Assembly: GCA_022774865.1 (NCBI GenBank)
Contig: JALFLH010000019.1
Coordinates: 52,338 to 116,337, forward strand
Source of the DNA: Clostridiales bacterium
GTDB taxonomy: Bacteria > Bacillota > Clostridia > Oscillospirales > Oscillospiraceae
Direction of reading: 5' to 3'
Length of the DNA: 64,000 nt
Shown piece after piece: positions 20,816 through 30,946 of this stretch (positions are counted from its first letter, which is position 1; the number at the start of each line of letters is the position of its first letter). The notes under the pieces are model-generated. The model saw only the letters and a program-made list of their open reading frames with translations. It was not told the DNA's origin and did not search any database. A program made the translations under genes and the position numbers.

Positions 20816-22135
20816 ATGAAGAAGATCATTGCATTGTTGATGGCGTGTATGCTGATTCTGGGTCTGGTTGCCTGCGGCAGCCCCGATACCACCGGCACCG
20901 GCGCAGCCGTGGACACTGAAGCCGCCCCCACCGAGGCCGGCGCAACCAATCCCGCCGCTGCCGCACCTGAAGGTGCCGCTTCGGATGTGAAGATCGGCCT
21001 GATCTGCGTCCACGACGAGAACTCCGGTTATGACGCCGCTCACATTGACGGCCTGAAGGCTGCCTGCGCCGAGCTGGGCATCGACTTTAATTCGCAGGTC
21101 ATTCTCAAGACCAACATTCCCGAGGATGAGGTCTGCGGCGATATGGCCATCGAGCTGGCCGAAGCCGGCTGCGGCATCGTATTCTCCGATTCCTACGGCC
21201 ATCAGACCTATATGCAGCAGGCGGCTTCCGAGTATCCGGATGTGACCTATGTCGCCTGCACCGGCGATATGGCTGCCGTCTCCGGCCTGTCCAATCTGAA
21301 GAATATGTTCCCCTATACTTATGAGTCCCGCTATGTTTCCGGCGTTGTTGCCGGCATGAAGCTCAAGGAAATGCTGGACGCCGGCACCATCACCGATCCC
21401 TACGTGGGCTACGTGGGCGCCCATCCCTACGCCGAAGTGGTCTGCGGCTACACCGCCTTCCTGCTGGGCATTCAGTCCATTGTTCCCGAGGCGCACATGG
21501 ATGTGCAGTACACCAACAGCTGGTACGATCCCGTGGCTGAGGCTGAGGTTGCCAACGCTCTGATGTCCAGAGGCTGCGTCATCATCGGCCAGCACGCCGA
21601 CTCCACCGGCGCTCCCTCCGCCGTTCAGGCCGCGAAGGACTCCGGCAAGGAAGTCTACTCCGTGGGCTACAACATTGATATGCTGTCCGTGGCTCCCACC
21701 GCTGCCCTGACCTCCGCCCAGAACAACTGGTCCGTTCTGTACAAGGCCGCTCTGGAGAAGTTCATCGCCGGCGAAGAGATCCCCACCGATATCGCCTACG
21801 GTTCCGCTGACAACGCCGTTATGATCTCCGCTCTGGGCGCCAGCTGCGCACCCGGCACCCAGGAAGCCGTTGATGCCGCCTGGGCCGGCATCAAGGACGG
21901 CAGCCTGAAGGTGTTCGACACCGCCACCTTTACCTGCCAGCCCTCCACCGACGGCTCCTACCAGGTGGATGCCGACGGCCACGTGACCTCCGCTTTCGGT
22001 TTGGACACCAATGGCGACTGGGTCAACGACGCCGGTGAAGCCATTGTGGACGGCGCTTTCCAGGAATCCGTCCTGCGCTCCGCGCCTTACTTCAGCCTGC
22101 GCATCGACGGCATCACCGAATTGAACAACAACTGA
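20816..22135 (+). CDS. BMP family ABC transporter substrate-binding lipoprotein
   Basis: MKKIIALLMACMLILGLVACGSP lipobox; BMP-type sequence; RBS AGGAGG. Confidence 0.9.
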   Translation: MKKIIALLMACMLILGLVACGSPDTTGTGAAVDTEAAPTEAGATNPAAAAPEGAASDVKIGLICVHDENSGYDAAHIDGLKAACAELGIDFNSQVILKTNIPEDEVCGDMAIELAEAGCGIVFSDSYGHQTYMQQAASEYPDVTYVACTGDMAAVSGLSNLKNMFPYTYESRYVSGVVAGMKLKEMLDAGTITDPYVGYVGAHPYAEVVCGYTAFLLGIQSIVPEAHMDVQYTNSWYDPVAEAEVANALMSRGCVIIGQHADSTGAPSAVQAAKDSGKEVYSVGYNIDMLSVAPTAALTSAQNNWSVLYKAALEKFIAGEEIPTDIAYGSADNAVMISALGASCAPGTQEAVDAAWAGIKDGSLKVFDTATFTCQPSTDGSYQVDADGHVTSAFGLDTNGDWVNDAGEAIVDGAFQESVLRSAPYFSLRIDGITELNNN

Positions 22136-22152
22136 TTTTTCCGGTTCCAATG

Positions 22153-22186
22153 GGGGGACTGCCAATGGCAGTCCCCCTCTGTTTTT
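22153..22186 (+). terminator. Intrinsic terminator/attenuator between SBP and ATPase genes
   Basis: GGGGGACTGCC-aat-GGCAGTCCCCC followed by tctgttttttt. Confidence 0.85.
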
Positions 22187-22316
22187 TTCGGCGGATTTCC
22201 ATTTTTTGTTTTACATTATTTTGAAGCCATGCTATACTGAAATTATGCAAAAGCAGAGCACCGGACTTTCGGTTTCTCCGGCGCTTCTCCATTTTGTGCC
22301 CGCAGTGGCAGAAAGG

Positions 22317-23876
22317 ATGGTCAATTTGGAAACTGAAGTCGCGGTTCAGCTCAAACACATTACCAAGCGCTTCGCAAAGGTCATCGCCAACGATGACGTT
22401 TCCCTGGATATTTACAAGGGGGAAATTCTGTCCCTGCTGGGCGAAAACGGCAGCGGAAAAACCACGCTGATGAATATGCTGGCCGGTATCTACTTCCCGG
22501 ATGAAGGTGAAATTCTGGTGAACGGCAAGCCCGTCACCATCTCCTCCCCCAAGGATGCCTTTTCTCACGGCATCGGCATGATCCATCAGCACTTCAAGCT
22601 GGTAGACGTTTTCACCGCCGCGGAGAACATCGTTCTGGGGCTGGAGGACGAGGGTCGTCTGGATCTGAAGGCCGCCGCCGCGAAAATCAACGAAATCTGC
22701 AAAAAATACGGCTTCCATGTGGACCCGAACAAGAAAATCTACGATATGTCCGTCTCGGAAAAGCAGACGGTTGAAATCGTAAAGGTTCTCTACCGGGGCG
22801 CCCGGATTCTGATTCTGGACGAACCCACCGCCGTTCTGACCCCGCAGGAAACCGACCGTCTTTTCGCTGTCATGCGCAACATGAAGGCGGACGGCAAGTC
22901 CATGATTATCATCACCCACAAGCTCCACGAGGTCATGGATGTCTCCGACCGGGTCGCCGTGCTGCGCAAGGGCCGGTATGTGGGCTCCGTGTCCACATCC
23001 GAAACTTCTCCGCAGGCGCTGACCGACATGATGGTGGGTCACGCCGTCACGTTGAACATCAACCGCCCGGAGCCGAAGGACCCCACGCCCCGGCTGGAGG
23101 TTTCCAACCTGACCGTGTACGACGCCATGGGTGTCAAGCGGCTGGATCAGGTTTCCTTTACCGCCATGGGCGGCGAAATTCTGGGCATTGCGGGTATCGC
23201 CGGCTCCGGCCAGAAGGAGCTGCTGGAATCCATTGCCGGATTGCAGCCCATTTCCCCCGGCGCCTCCATCCGCTACCGCCCCATCGGCCACCCCGATGCG
23301 CATGAAGGTCTGGAGCTGGTCGGCAAAACGCCCCTGCAGATCAAGCAGGCCGGCGTTTCCCTCGCCTTCGTACCGGAGGACCGGCTGGGTATGGGGCTGG
23401 TCGGCTCTCAGGGCATGACCGGCAATATGCTCCTGCGCAGCTACCGCAAGGGGCGCGGGCTCTTTACCGACCGCAAGTCCCCCAAAAAGCTGGCGGAGGA
23501 AGTGATTGCCGAGCTGGATGTGGTGACGCCCGGCGTCAATTTCCCCGTCCGCCGGCTGTCCGGCGGCAATGTTCAGAAGGTGCTGGTGGGCCGGGAAATC
23601 GCCCAGTCCCCCTCTGTGCTGATGACCGCCTACGCCGTCCGCGGCCTGGATATCAACACCTCCTACACCATTTACAATCTGCTGACCGAACAGAAGATGA
23701 AGGGCGTGGCCGTTGTCTATGTGGGTGAGGATCTGGACGTGCTGCTGGAGCTGTGCGACCGCATTCTCGTGCTGTGCGGCGGTCAGGTCAGCGGCATTGT
23801 GGACGCGCGCACCACCACCAAAGAGGAAGTGGGTCTGCTGATGACCCGGTTTAAGAAGGAGGCTGCACAGATATGA
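22317..23876 (+). CDS. ABC transporter ATP-binding protein (double-domain, BMP/nucleoside importer)
   Basis: LLGENGSGKTTLMNMLAGIYFPDEG Walker A, LSGGNVQK-type signature in second domain; start could be TTG at 22326. Confidence 0.9.
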   Translation: MVNLETEVAVQLKHITKRFAKVIANDDVSLDIYKGEILSLLGENGSGKTTLMNMLAGIYFPDEGEILVNGKPVTISSPKDAFSHGIGMIHQHFKLVDVFTAAENIVLGLEDEGRLDLKAAAAKINEICKKYGFHVDPNKKIYDMSVSEKQTVEIVKVLYRGARILILDEPTAVLTPQETDRLFAVMRNMKADGKSMIIITHKLHEVMDVSDRVAVLRKGRYVGSVSTSETSPQALTDMMVGHAVTLNINRPEPKDPTPRLEVSNLTVYDAMGVKRLDQVSFTAMGGEILGIAGIAGSGQKELLESIAGLQPISPGASIRYRPIGHPDAHEGLELVGKTPLQIKQAGVSLAFVPEDRLGMGLVGSQGMTGNMLLRSYRKGRGLFTDRKSPKKLAEEVIAELDVVTPGVNFPVRRLSGGNVQKVLVGREIAQSPSVLMTAYAVRGLDINTSYTIYNLLTEQKMKGVAVVYVGEDLDVLLELCDRILVLCGGQVSGIVDARTTTKEEVGLLMTRFKKEAAQI

Positions 23877-24982
23877 GCCAAGCCAGGCAAAAGAAAGAAC
23901 CGCTTCTGCGGATCGCCAAGCGCGACGGTATTTCCCGTCCCGCCGCTTACGGCATCCGGCTGATCGCCGTTGCCCTCGCCCTTCTGGTCAGCGGTGCTTT
24001 TATCTACGCGGTTACAAAGCTGAATCCCATCGAAGTGTATCGGGGAATCTTTGACGGTGCTTTCGGCACCAAGCGCCGCTGCTGGGTCACCGTCCGGGAC
24101 ACCATGATGCTGCTGTGCATCGGCATCGGCCTTGCTCCCGCCTTCAAGATGAAATTCTGGAACATCGGCGCGGAGGGGCAGATTCTGATCGGCGGCGTGC
24201 TCACCGCTGGAATCATGCGTGCCTTCGGCTCCTCCATTCCCACGCCCGCGCTGCTGCTGATTATGGCCGCGGCCAGTCTGGTGGGCGGCTGCATCTGGGG
24301 TGTGATCCCCGCCGCCTTCAAGGCGAAGTGGAATACCAACGAGACGCTCTTCACGCTGATGATGAACTATGTGGCCATTCAGATCACCAGCTATTGCGTG
24401 GCGCTTTGGGAAAACCCAATCGGCTCCAACACGGTGGGCATCATCAATCAGCAGACCAAGGCCGGCTGGTTCCCGGAGGTTTTCGGGCAGGCTTACGGCC
24501 TGAACGTCATTCTGGTCATGGCGCTGACCATCGGAATGTACATCTACCTGAAATACTCCAAGCATGGCTATGAAATCACCGTGGTGGGCGACAGCGTCAA
24601 CACCGCCCGTTACGCGGGCATCAACGTCAAAAAGGTCACCATCCGCACCATGGCGCTGTCCGGCGCGATCTGCGGTCTGGCGGGCTTCATCGCCGTGGCC
24701 GGTTCCAGCCACACCATCTCCACCTCCACCGCCGGCGGCCGGGGCTTCACCGCCATTATCGTGGCGTGGCTGGCGCAGTTCAACAGCTTTGTGATGGTTC
24801 TCATTTCCCTGCTTCTGGTGTTTCTGCAGAAGGGCGCCATTCAGATTGCGTCCCAGTTCAATCTGAACGACTACGCCTCCAACATCATCACCGGCATTAT
24901 CCTGTTTTTTATTCTGGGCAGTGAATTCTTTATCAATTACCGCGTGATTCCCCGCGGCAAAAAGGAGGGCAACGGCAAATGA
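23873..24982 (+). CDS. ABC transporter permease (BMP/nucleoside importer)
   Basis: Branched-chain/BMP permease-like, 4-bp overlap with ATPase gene. Confidence 0.88.
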   Translation: MSQARQKKEPLLRIAKRDGISRPAAYGIRLIAVALALLVSGAFIYAVTKLNPIEVYRGIFDGAFGTKRRCWVTVRDTMMLLCIGIGLAPAFKMKFWNIGAEGQILIGGVLTAGIMRAFGSSIPTPALLLIMAAASLVGGCIWGVIPAAFKAKWNTNETLFTLMMNYVAIQITSYCVALWENPIGSNTVGIINQQTKAGWFPEVFGQAYGLNVILVMALTIGMYIYLKYSKHGYEITVVGDSVNTARYAGINVKKVTIRTMALSGAICGLAGFIAVAGSSHTISTSTAGGRGFTAIIVAWLAQFNSFVMVLISLLLVFLQKGAIQIASQFNLNDYASNIITGIILFFILGSEFFINYRVIPRGKKEGNGK

Positions 24983-25968
24983 CAGGCGCACAGATTATTC
25001 AGCTTCTGCAGTCCGCGATCTGCTTCGGCACCGTGATCATGTTCGGCGCCATTGGCGAAATTCTCACGGAGAAATCCGGCAATCTGAACCTGGGCGTGCC
25101 CGGCATCATGTATCTGGGCGGCATTGCGGGTCTGGCCGCTTCCTTCTTCTATGAATTCAACAATCCCGATCCCAACGGTCTCATCTGCCTGCTCATCAGC
25201 TTTGGAGCCGCTTTCCTCGTGGCGGCGCTGGGCGGCCTGCTCTACAGTTTTCTGACCATCACCCTGCGCGCCAACCAGAACGTCACGGGTCTGACCCTGA
25301 CCATCTTCGGCGGCGGTGTGGCGAACTTCTTCGGCGGCAGTCTGAATACGCTGGCAGGCGGCGTGGGTCAGATTTCCGTGGCTGCCACCAGTGCGGTTTA
25401 CCGCGCCAACATCCATAACATAACGAATCTGGGCGTCTTTGGCCAGCTTTTCCTCAGCTATGGCTTTATGGCCTATTTGGCAATTGCCGCCGCGATCCTG
25501 ATGGCCTGGTTCCTGAACCGAACCAGAACCGGTTTGAATCTGCGGGCGGTGGGCGAAAACCCCGCCACCGCCGACGCCGCCGGCATCAACGTGACCCGCT
25601 ACAAGTATCTGGCCACCTGCGTCGGCGCGGGAATCTCCGGTCTTGGCGGCCTGTACTACACCATGGACTACATCAAGGGTACCTGGGCCAACGACGGCAC
25701 CATCGAGTCTCTGGGCTGGCTGGCCGTGGCGCTGGTCATCTTCGCCACCTGGCGCTCCACCAACGCCATCTGGGGTTCCTACCTGTTCGGCCTTCTGTTC
25801 TGGGTCTACCAGTATATCCCCGGTCTGGGGCGGAAGGACATGGAGCTGTTCAAGATGCTGCCCTATCTCGTGACCATCCTGGTGCTGATTGCCATTTCCC
25901 TGCGCAAAAAGCGGGAGAACCAGCCCCCCGCCAGTCTGGGTCTTGCCTACTTCCGGGAAGAACGATGA
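24979..25968 (+). CDS. ABC transporter permease (BMP/nucleoside importer)
   Basis: GAIGEILTEKSGNLNLGVPGIMYLGG typical; 4-bp overlap with upstream permease. Confidence 0.88.
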   Translation: MTGAQIIQLLQSAICFGTVIMFGAIGEILTEKSGNLNLGVPGIMYLGGIAGLAASFFYEFNNPDPNGLICLLISFGAAFLVAALGGLLYSFLTITLRANQNVTGLTLTIFGGGVANFFGGSLNTLAGGVGQISVAATSAVYRANIHNITNLGVFGQLFLSYGFMAYLAIAAAILMAWFLNRTRTGLNLRAVGENPATADAAGINVTRYKYLATCVGAGISGLGGLYYTMDYIKGTWANDGTIESLGWLAVALVIFATWRSTNAIWGSYLFGLLFWVYQYIPGLGRKDMELFKMLPYLVTILVLIAISLRKKRENQPPASLGLAYFREER

Positions 25969-25994
25969 CCCCGTCAAACCGAAAACAGTCCAAA

Positions 25995-26028
25995 TTCGGC
26001 CGGCTCCTGTTTGGAGCCGGCCGGTTTT
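25995..26028 (+). terminator. Intrinsic terminator
   Basis: GGCCGGCTCC-tgttt-GGAGCCGGCC followed by GGTTTTG. Confidence 0.7.
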
Positions 26029-26125
26029 GCGTTATGCAGCGCTATGCTGATCGGCTGATCGCAGCAAGGCAGAAAACGGTACAGCCAAACACGTCTAGTT
26101 CTGGAACGCTTTTGGAGCGGAGCAG

Positions 26126-26158
26126 AAACCGGAGCGACGCTGCCGCTCCGGTTTTTTT
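26126..26158. terminator. Intrinsic terminator between convergent genes
   Basis: AAACCGGAGCG / CGCTCCGGTTT arms followed by T-run. Confidence 0.75.
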
Positions 26159-26175
26159 GATAGTTCGTGTGCGGC

Positions 26176-27615
26176 TTATCCGACGCCGTTTTCTTCCGTA
26201 TGGTATACCTGCTCCCGCGCCATACGGCTCTGGGAAAAGTACACGAGCGCATCCTCCATACCCGGGCCAACCAGCGCCTGGGTGCGGTCATAGGATTCCT
26301 CCGCCTTTTTCAGCGTGGCTTCCCCAATGTCAAACGCCTGCTTCCAGTCCGGGATGGTCTTGTCCAGCGGCAGAATGTCATAGGATTTGGAGGTTCCGTT
26401 GTTGCGCAGATACACCCAGGTGGGCAGAACAGAAGCGTCATCCAGATACACGCAGCCATCGGAATACTTGACAAACGTGAAGCTGAAGAGCACCCCATCC
26501 TCCGTGTGGCCGGTGTTCATGTCCATATTGCTGCTGCGCTGATTGGACACCGCATTGCCCACGGAATAGATGCACAGCGTTCTGTGGGACGCATCCGACC
26601 TGCTGGTCAGCAGCTCCACCGGCTCCACCACATGGGGATGGCCGCCCACGATCACATCCACGCCCAGATCGCACATTTTCTGGGCAATGAGGGTCTGATA
26701 ATCGTTGGCCTTCAGCTTGTATTCGTTGCCCCAGTGGAGATACAGCACCGTTGCCTCGGCGCCCTGCGCCTCCATGGTCTGCATCAGTTCCTCCATTTCG
26801 GCGTAGAAGCGATCCAGCCGGTCATAGTCAAACACATTGATCTGATCCGAGACGGACTGGCTGATGGTGCGGCCGTTGACCGATTTTTTCCCGGAGTCCG
26901 CGTCGATCTGTCCATAGGTATAGCAGACCATACCGACCTTGATGCCGTTGATATTCTGCACCAGATAATGCGGTTCGTCCGCCGTCTGGGTGGTTCCCAG
27001 ATGGAGCAGTCCCCGATCCGCGATCACCTCCTGTGTGCGGAGCAGGCCGAGGGAATCGGTGTCGTACGCATGGTTATTGGCAGTCAGCAGCATATCGAAT
27101 CCGGCGTTCTTCAGGGCATCCACCATGGCGTCCGGGCAGTTGAATCTGGGATAGCCGGAATACGCATAGCCGTTATCATCTCCGGCCAGTGTTGTCTCCA
27201 GATTGGCCACGGAAAAATCCGCCTGAGTCACGTAATTTCGGATGTAGGCAAAGAAATTGTCAAAACTGTAGGTGTTTCCCTGCAATCCCGCCTTCACCAG
27301 CGGCCCATGGGGCAGAACGTCCCCTGTCGCCAGAATGGACGCCCGCGCGATTTCCACATAGGGCTGGGTTTCTTCCGTTTCCGCCGGCAGCGTCTGCTCT
27401 GTCCCCTCCGGCAGTCCTCCCTGATTCCCGGCAGACGTGTTCTGCCCCGGATTGGCTCCGTTCGGCGTCCCGTTGTGCAGCCAGACGGCAGTCACCGTCA
27501 GAATGACCAGCAGGCAGATCGCCGCCGTCAGAAATTGGAGCTTTCTGATTTTCTTCTTGCGGGCAGCCTCCGCTCTGGCGCGTCTGCGGCGTGCCCATTC
27601 ATCGGATGAATGCAT
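26176..27615 (-). CDS. CapA family protein (poly-gamma-glutamate synthesis-like metallophosphoesterase)
   Basis: ILATGDVLPHGPLV...NLETTLAG...ANNHAYDTDSLGLLRT...VIVGGHPHVVEPVELL are CapA motifs. Confidence 0.9.
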   Translation of the reverse strand: MHSSDEWARRRRARAEAARKKKIRKLQFLTAAICLLVILTVTAVWLHNGTPNGANPGQNTSAGNQGGLPEGTEQTLPAETEETQPYVEIARASILATGDVLPHGPLVKAGLQGNTYSFDNFFAYIRNYVTQADFSVANLETTLAGDDNGYAYSGYPRFNCPDAMVDALKNAGFDMLLTANNHAYDTDSLGLLRTQEVIADRGLLHLGTTQTADEPHYLVQNINGIKVGMVCYTYGQIDADSGKKSVNGRTISQSVSDQINVFDYDRLDRFYAEMEELMQTMEAQGAEATVLYLHWGNEYKLKANDYQTLIAQKMCDLGVDVIVGGHPHVVEPVELLTSRSDASHRTLCIYSVGNAVSNQRSSNMDMNTGHTEDGVLFSFTFVKYSDGCVYLDDASVLPTWVYLRNNGTSKSYDILPLDKTIPDWKQAFDIGEATLKKAEESYDRTQALVGPGMEDALVYFSQSRMAREQVYHTEENGVG

Positions 27616-27635
27616 GGTGTTACCCCCTTCTCTGT

Positions 27636-29489
27636 TCAGCCGCTCTGCAGGATTCTTTCCCAGGCCGTCTGCGCCGGCCATCCGGCGGTGTCAAAGCAGT
27701 CCCGGATGCAGCGGCTGTAATAATCCATCTTGGGACGAAGCCCGGGCTGGGTATCAAATTCATAGGTTGCGTTTGTCATAGCGGCGGCCATCAGCGTGGC
27801 CCGATCCTCCGTGGGGAAGGTGCAGGCGTAATCCGCCGCGAAATAGCCGGAAGCATAATAGCGTGTCACGCTTTCCGGGATATCCTCGTAGGAATAGGCA
27901 TATTCAAATCCCTCCGGCTGCAGCTTCAGCCACCGTTCCTCGCTGAACAGGGCATTCTCCCGGAGGTCGGCATCCCAGCGCAGGCGGGCGTCAATCATGT
28001 GGCTGAATTCATGGAAAATGGTGGAATCGTCAAGCGTCCAGCCATCCAGCGCCATCAGATTGTGATCGCCAAGCTGCTGGGTAAAGCCGGCGGCAGTGGC
28101 TCCAACGCCTGCATCCGGCTTCGGGGTCAGGCCGCCCACAATTTCGATCTGAATTTTCCCGACGGTTCCATACAGCAACTGAGGGAAAAAGCCGTCCGGG
28201 TAAGCGCTCAGCGCCGCCTCCAGCACATCCAGCGCCTGCCATACTGCCTCCGGCTCCGTCAGCGGCCAGGAATCATAATGACTGTAGTCCAGCGTGCAGC
28301 AGTCCGCAATGCGGATGTCCAGCGCAAACCGCCGGGACAGCTCATCCGCCCGGGCGTAAAATGCCTGATCCAGCACCGTGCCCTCGGGCTTTTCATCCGG
28401 CTGCACATCGGACAGCGCCAGGTTTTCACCTGTCACCGCCACCGTAGGATCCCAGAACAGCAGGCGGGTGGCGCTGCCCGTGTAATCCGTAAAGAAATAG
28501 CCGTTCCACAGGTCGCTCCACACGAACCCGGTATTCAGGCTTACGTCCGCGTTCCGGGGCCGCTCGCAGCGGGAAAGGAACCGGCCATCCGCGCTGTACA
28601 GCGTCAGGCAGCAGTCATATTCCTGCTTCAGAATACAGCCCGTGTCCAGCAGTGTCAGCCATCCGTCCGGTACGGACACGGTGCCGGTCTTATCGCCATT
28701 CAGCAGGCGGTAACTGTTCCAGTCCATGTCGCCGCCCAGCAGCCAGATATCCCCCGCGCGGCCCGCCGTTCCGAAGGTACCGGATGCGGGAATCGCTTCG
28801 AGATTTCCGGTTTCCAGATTCAGGCACGCGCCGCTGCTGCGCTGCGTCCGGCGATCCACATAGGTAAATATCACATTCCGGTTGTCACGCCCGATAACAC
28901 TGACCCATGTTCCGTCCAGAAGCTGCCGCTTTTCTCCACCGTCCAGATTCAGCGCGAACACGCCGTCCTGATAGCTGAGAATATACAGCGTCTGCATATC
29001 GCCGCTCAGCGCCCAGTTCTCGGAGTCAGCAGCCGGCGTGTAGGCGCGAATGGGTTCCAGTGCTTCGTCCAGCACCTGCACGGTACCGAATACGGAATCA
29101 TACAGCCCAATGCCGCCCGGGCCGGTCTGCACCTGCTCACAGCCGCTTCCCGCGAAAACCCGTTCCGCCAAGAGGGTGCCGTCCTTCTGGGAAATCAGCT
29201 TCAGCTCGGTTTGAAAACCGGTTTCATCTCCCGTCAGGGATACGAGCAGCAAATTACCGCCAAAGGAATACAGCGTGGGGGCACCCATGGAAGCGACTGC
29301 ATCATTGGGCAGATACCAGACATTCCCCAGACTGCCGGCTGCCTCCCGGCCATCCATAATCGTTGTCTCCGGCCGGGATGGCTCCGTCTGGGCAGTCGGA
29401 AGGCTGGCCGGCGGTGTGGTCGGATTCCGGATGGCGCAGCCGGAAAGCAGCAGCAAAAGGATACTCAGCAATGCGGTAATTCGTTTCAT
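27636..29489 (-). CDS. Putative lipoprotein with C-terminal zincin-like HEFSH motif
   Basis: MKRITALLSILLLLLSGCAIRNP lipobox; STIFHEFSHMIDARLRWD (HExxH); N-terminal propeller-like repeats. Confidence 0.65.
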   Translation of the reverse strand: MKRITALLSILLLLLSGCAIRNPTTPPASLPTAQTEPSRPETTIMDGREAAGSLGNVWYLPNDAVASMGAPTLYSFGGNLLLVSLTGDETGFQTELKLISQKDGTLLAERVFAGSGCEQVQTGPGGIGLYDSVFGTVQVLDEALEPIRAYTPAADSENWALSGDMQTLYILSYQDGVFALNLDGGEKRQLLDGTWVSVIGRDNRNVIFTYVDRRTQRSSGACLNLETGNLEAIPASGTFGTAGRAGDIWLLGGDMDWNSYRLLNGDKTGTVSVPDGWLTLLDTGCILKQEYDCCLTLYSADGRFLSRCERPRNADVSLNTGFVWSDLWNGYFFTDYTGSATRLLFWDPTVAVTGENLALSDVQPDEKPEGTVLDQAFYARADELSRRFALDIRIADCCTLDYSHYDSWPLTEPEAVWQALDVLEAALSAYPDGFFPQLLYGTVGKIQIEIVGGLTPKPDAGVGATAAGFTQQLGDHNLMALDGWTLDDSTIFHEFSHMIDARLRWDADLRENALFSEERWLKLQPEGFEYAYSYEDIPESVTRYYASGYFAADYACTFPTEDRATLMAAAMTNATYEFDTQPGLRPKMDYYSRCIRDCFDTAGWPAQTAWERILQSG

Positions 29490-29604
29490 ATGGCTTTATC
29501 CTCTGTGTGCATAATCCGGAATTCTAAAATAAATGTACTCATTTTTCCCGTCCTTGTCAATAAAAATCGGGGCTGGGCAGACCGCCCAGCCCCGAAAGAC
29601 CCGA

Positions 29605-30933
29605 TCAATCCCGCCGAAGTGCCTCGATGGGGTTCAGGTTTGCCGCCTTGACAGCAGGCAGCAGACCAAAAATCACGCCGATGACCGTGGAGAAAACCAC
29701 GCTCACCAGAATTGCCGGGACGGAAATCGCCACCGGGATACCGTTGGTCTTGGAAATCAGCTCCGCCAGCAGGATGCCGGTCAGCACGCCAACCACGCCG
29801 CCCAGACTGGTCAGCACCGCCGCCTCGGTCAGGAACTGGATCCGGATGCGGCGCTTCTTGGCGCCCAGCGCCTTCTTCAGGCCAATCTCGCCCGTCCGCT
29901 CGGTGACGGATACCAGCATGATGTTCATCACGCCGATACCGCCCACCAGCAGCGAAATACTGGCGATCCAGATGAGCTGCTGATTGGTGGAGTTGCTCAT
30001 CTCCTGCAGCTGCTGCGCCTGCTGGAGCAGATCCTCGCTGCGGTAGGAAAAGCTGCTGCCGCCATTATTTCCGCCATCGTCCGCGACGGCATTCTCGCCA
30101 CTTTCCTCTTCCTCGGACACAGCCTGCTGGCCGGAGGCGTCGGCCTTAATCTGGTTGGCCGTCAGATAATCGGCCACATTCTGTCCGGCCTTGGTCATGG
30201 CATCGGTGCTGTCCGCCCGAACCACCACGCTCTGAGGCTCATCAAACTGATAGACCGAGGACCATGCCGCGTCCGGAATGAAAACGGAGCCGCCGGAGGT
30301 ATCGGTATACATATAGTAATCGCTGAGAGAATTGATGGTGGGGGTGAATTCGCTGCCCTTATCCACTACGCCGATCACCGTGAAGGGTTCCCCCTGAATT
30401 TCCACGGTCTGACCCACCGGATACTGGCCGGGGAACAGGCTGTCTGCGGCGGTTTTGTTCAGAATCATCACCCGATGACGGTTTGCGTAGTCCGCATCAT
30501 TGAAAGCGCGGCCATAGGTGATCTGATAGTCCAGAAGCTGGAGATAAGCGCTGTCCACACCGTAGACCCCGCCGGAGAAATTGTTCGTACCGGCGCTGAT
30601 GCCGTCGCTCCACTGGCGGCTGGTGTAGATGGACACCCGCTTCACGCCGGGCAGCTTCTCCATCTCCGCCCGGGCAGATTCCGGAATCGTCTTCACACCA
30701 GCGGGAGGGGGATTATAGGAAAAGTCATAGGGATAGTTGTCCTGATAGAGCTGCACCGTTACCACATTGCTGCCGGAGCCGATCAGGTTCTGCTTGATCT
30801 GTTCATTGGTGCCCTTGATGGTGGACACAATGGTGATGATGGAGGCGATGCCGATGATGATACCCAGCATGGTCAGGAAGGAGCGCATTTTATGGCCCCA
30901 GATTCCCTGAAACGCCAGTCTGATATTTTCCAT
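29605..30933 (-). CDS. ABC transporter permease (MacB/FtsX family)
   Basis: MENIRLAFQGIWGHKMRSFLTMLGIIIGIASIITI; C-terminal FtsX-like TMs. Confidence 0.92.
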   Translation of the reverse strand: MENIRLAFQGIWGHKMRSFLTMLGIIIGIASIITIVSTIKGTNEQIKQNLIGSGSNVVTVQLYQDNYPYDFSYNPPPAGVKTIPESARAEMEKLPGVKRVSIYTSRQWSDGISAGTNNFSGGVYGVDSAYLQLLDYQITYGRAFNDADYANRHRVMILNKTAADSLFPGQYPVGQTVEIQGEPFTVIGVVDKGSEFTPTINSLSDYYMYTDTSGGSVFIPDAAWSSVYQFDEPQSVVVRADSTDAMTKAGQNVADYLTANQIKADASGQQAVSEEEESGENAVADDGGNNGGSSFSYRSEDLLQQAQQLQEMSNSTNQQLIWIASISLLVGGIGVMNIMLVSVTERTGEIGLKKALGAKKRRIRIQFLTEAAVLTSLGGVVGVLTGILLAELISKTNGIPVAISVPAILVSVVFSTVIGVIFGLLPAVKAANLNPIEALRRD

Positions 30934-30946
30934 ACACCCCACCTCC

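Noticed and set aside
20798-25977. Long minus-strand ORFs opposite BMP cluster 1
   Set aside because: Shadow frames of a strong plus-strand transporter operon.
27591-29651. 686-aa plus-strand ORF
   Set aside because: Antisense to a lipoprotein gene with signal peptide and RBS; no domain signal.
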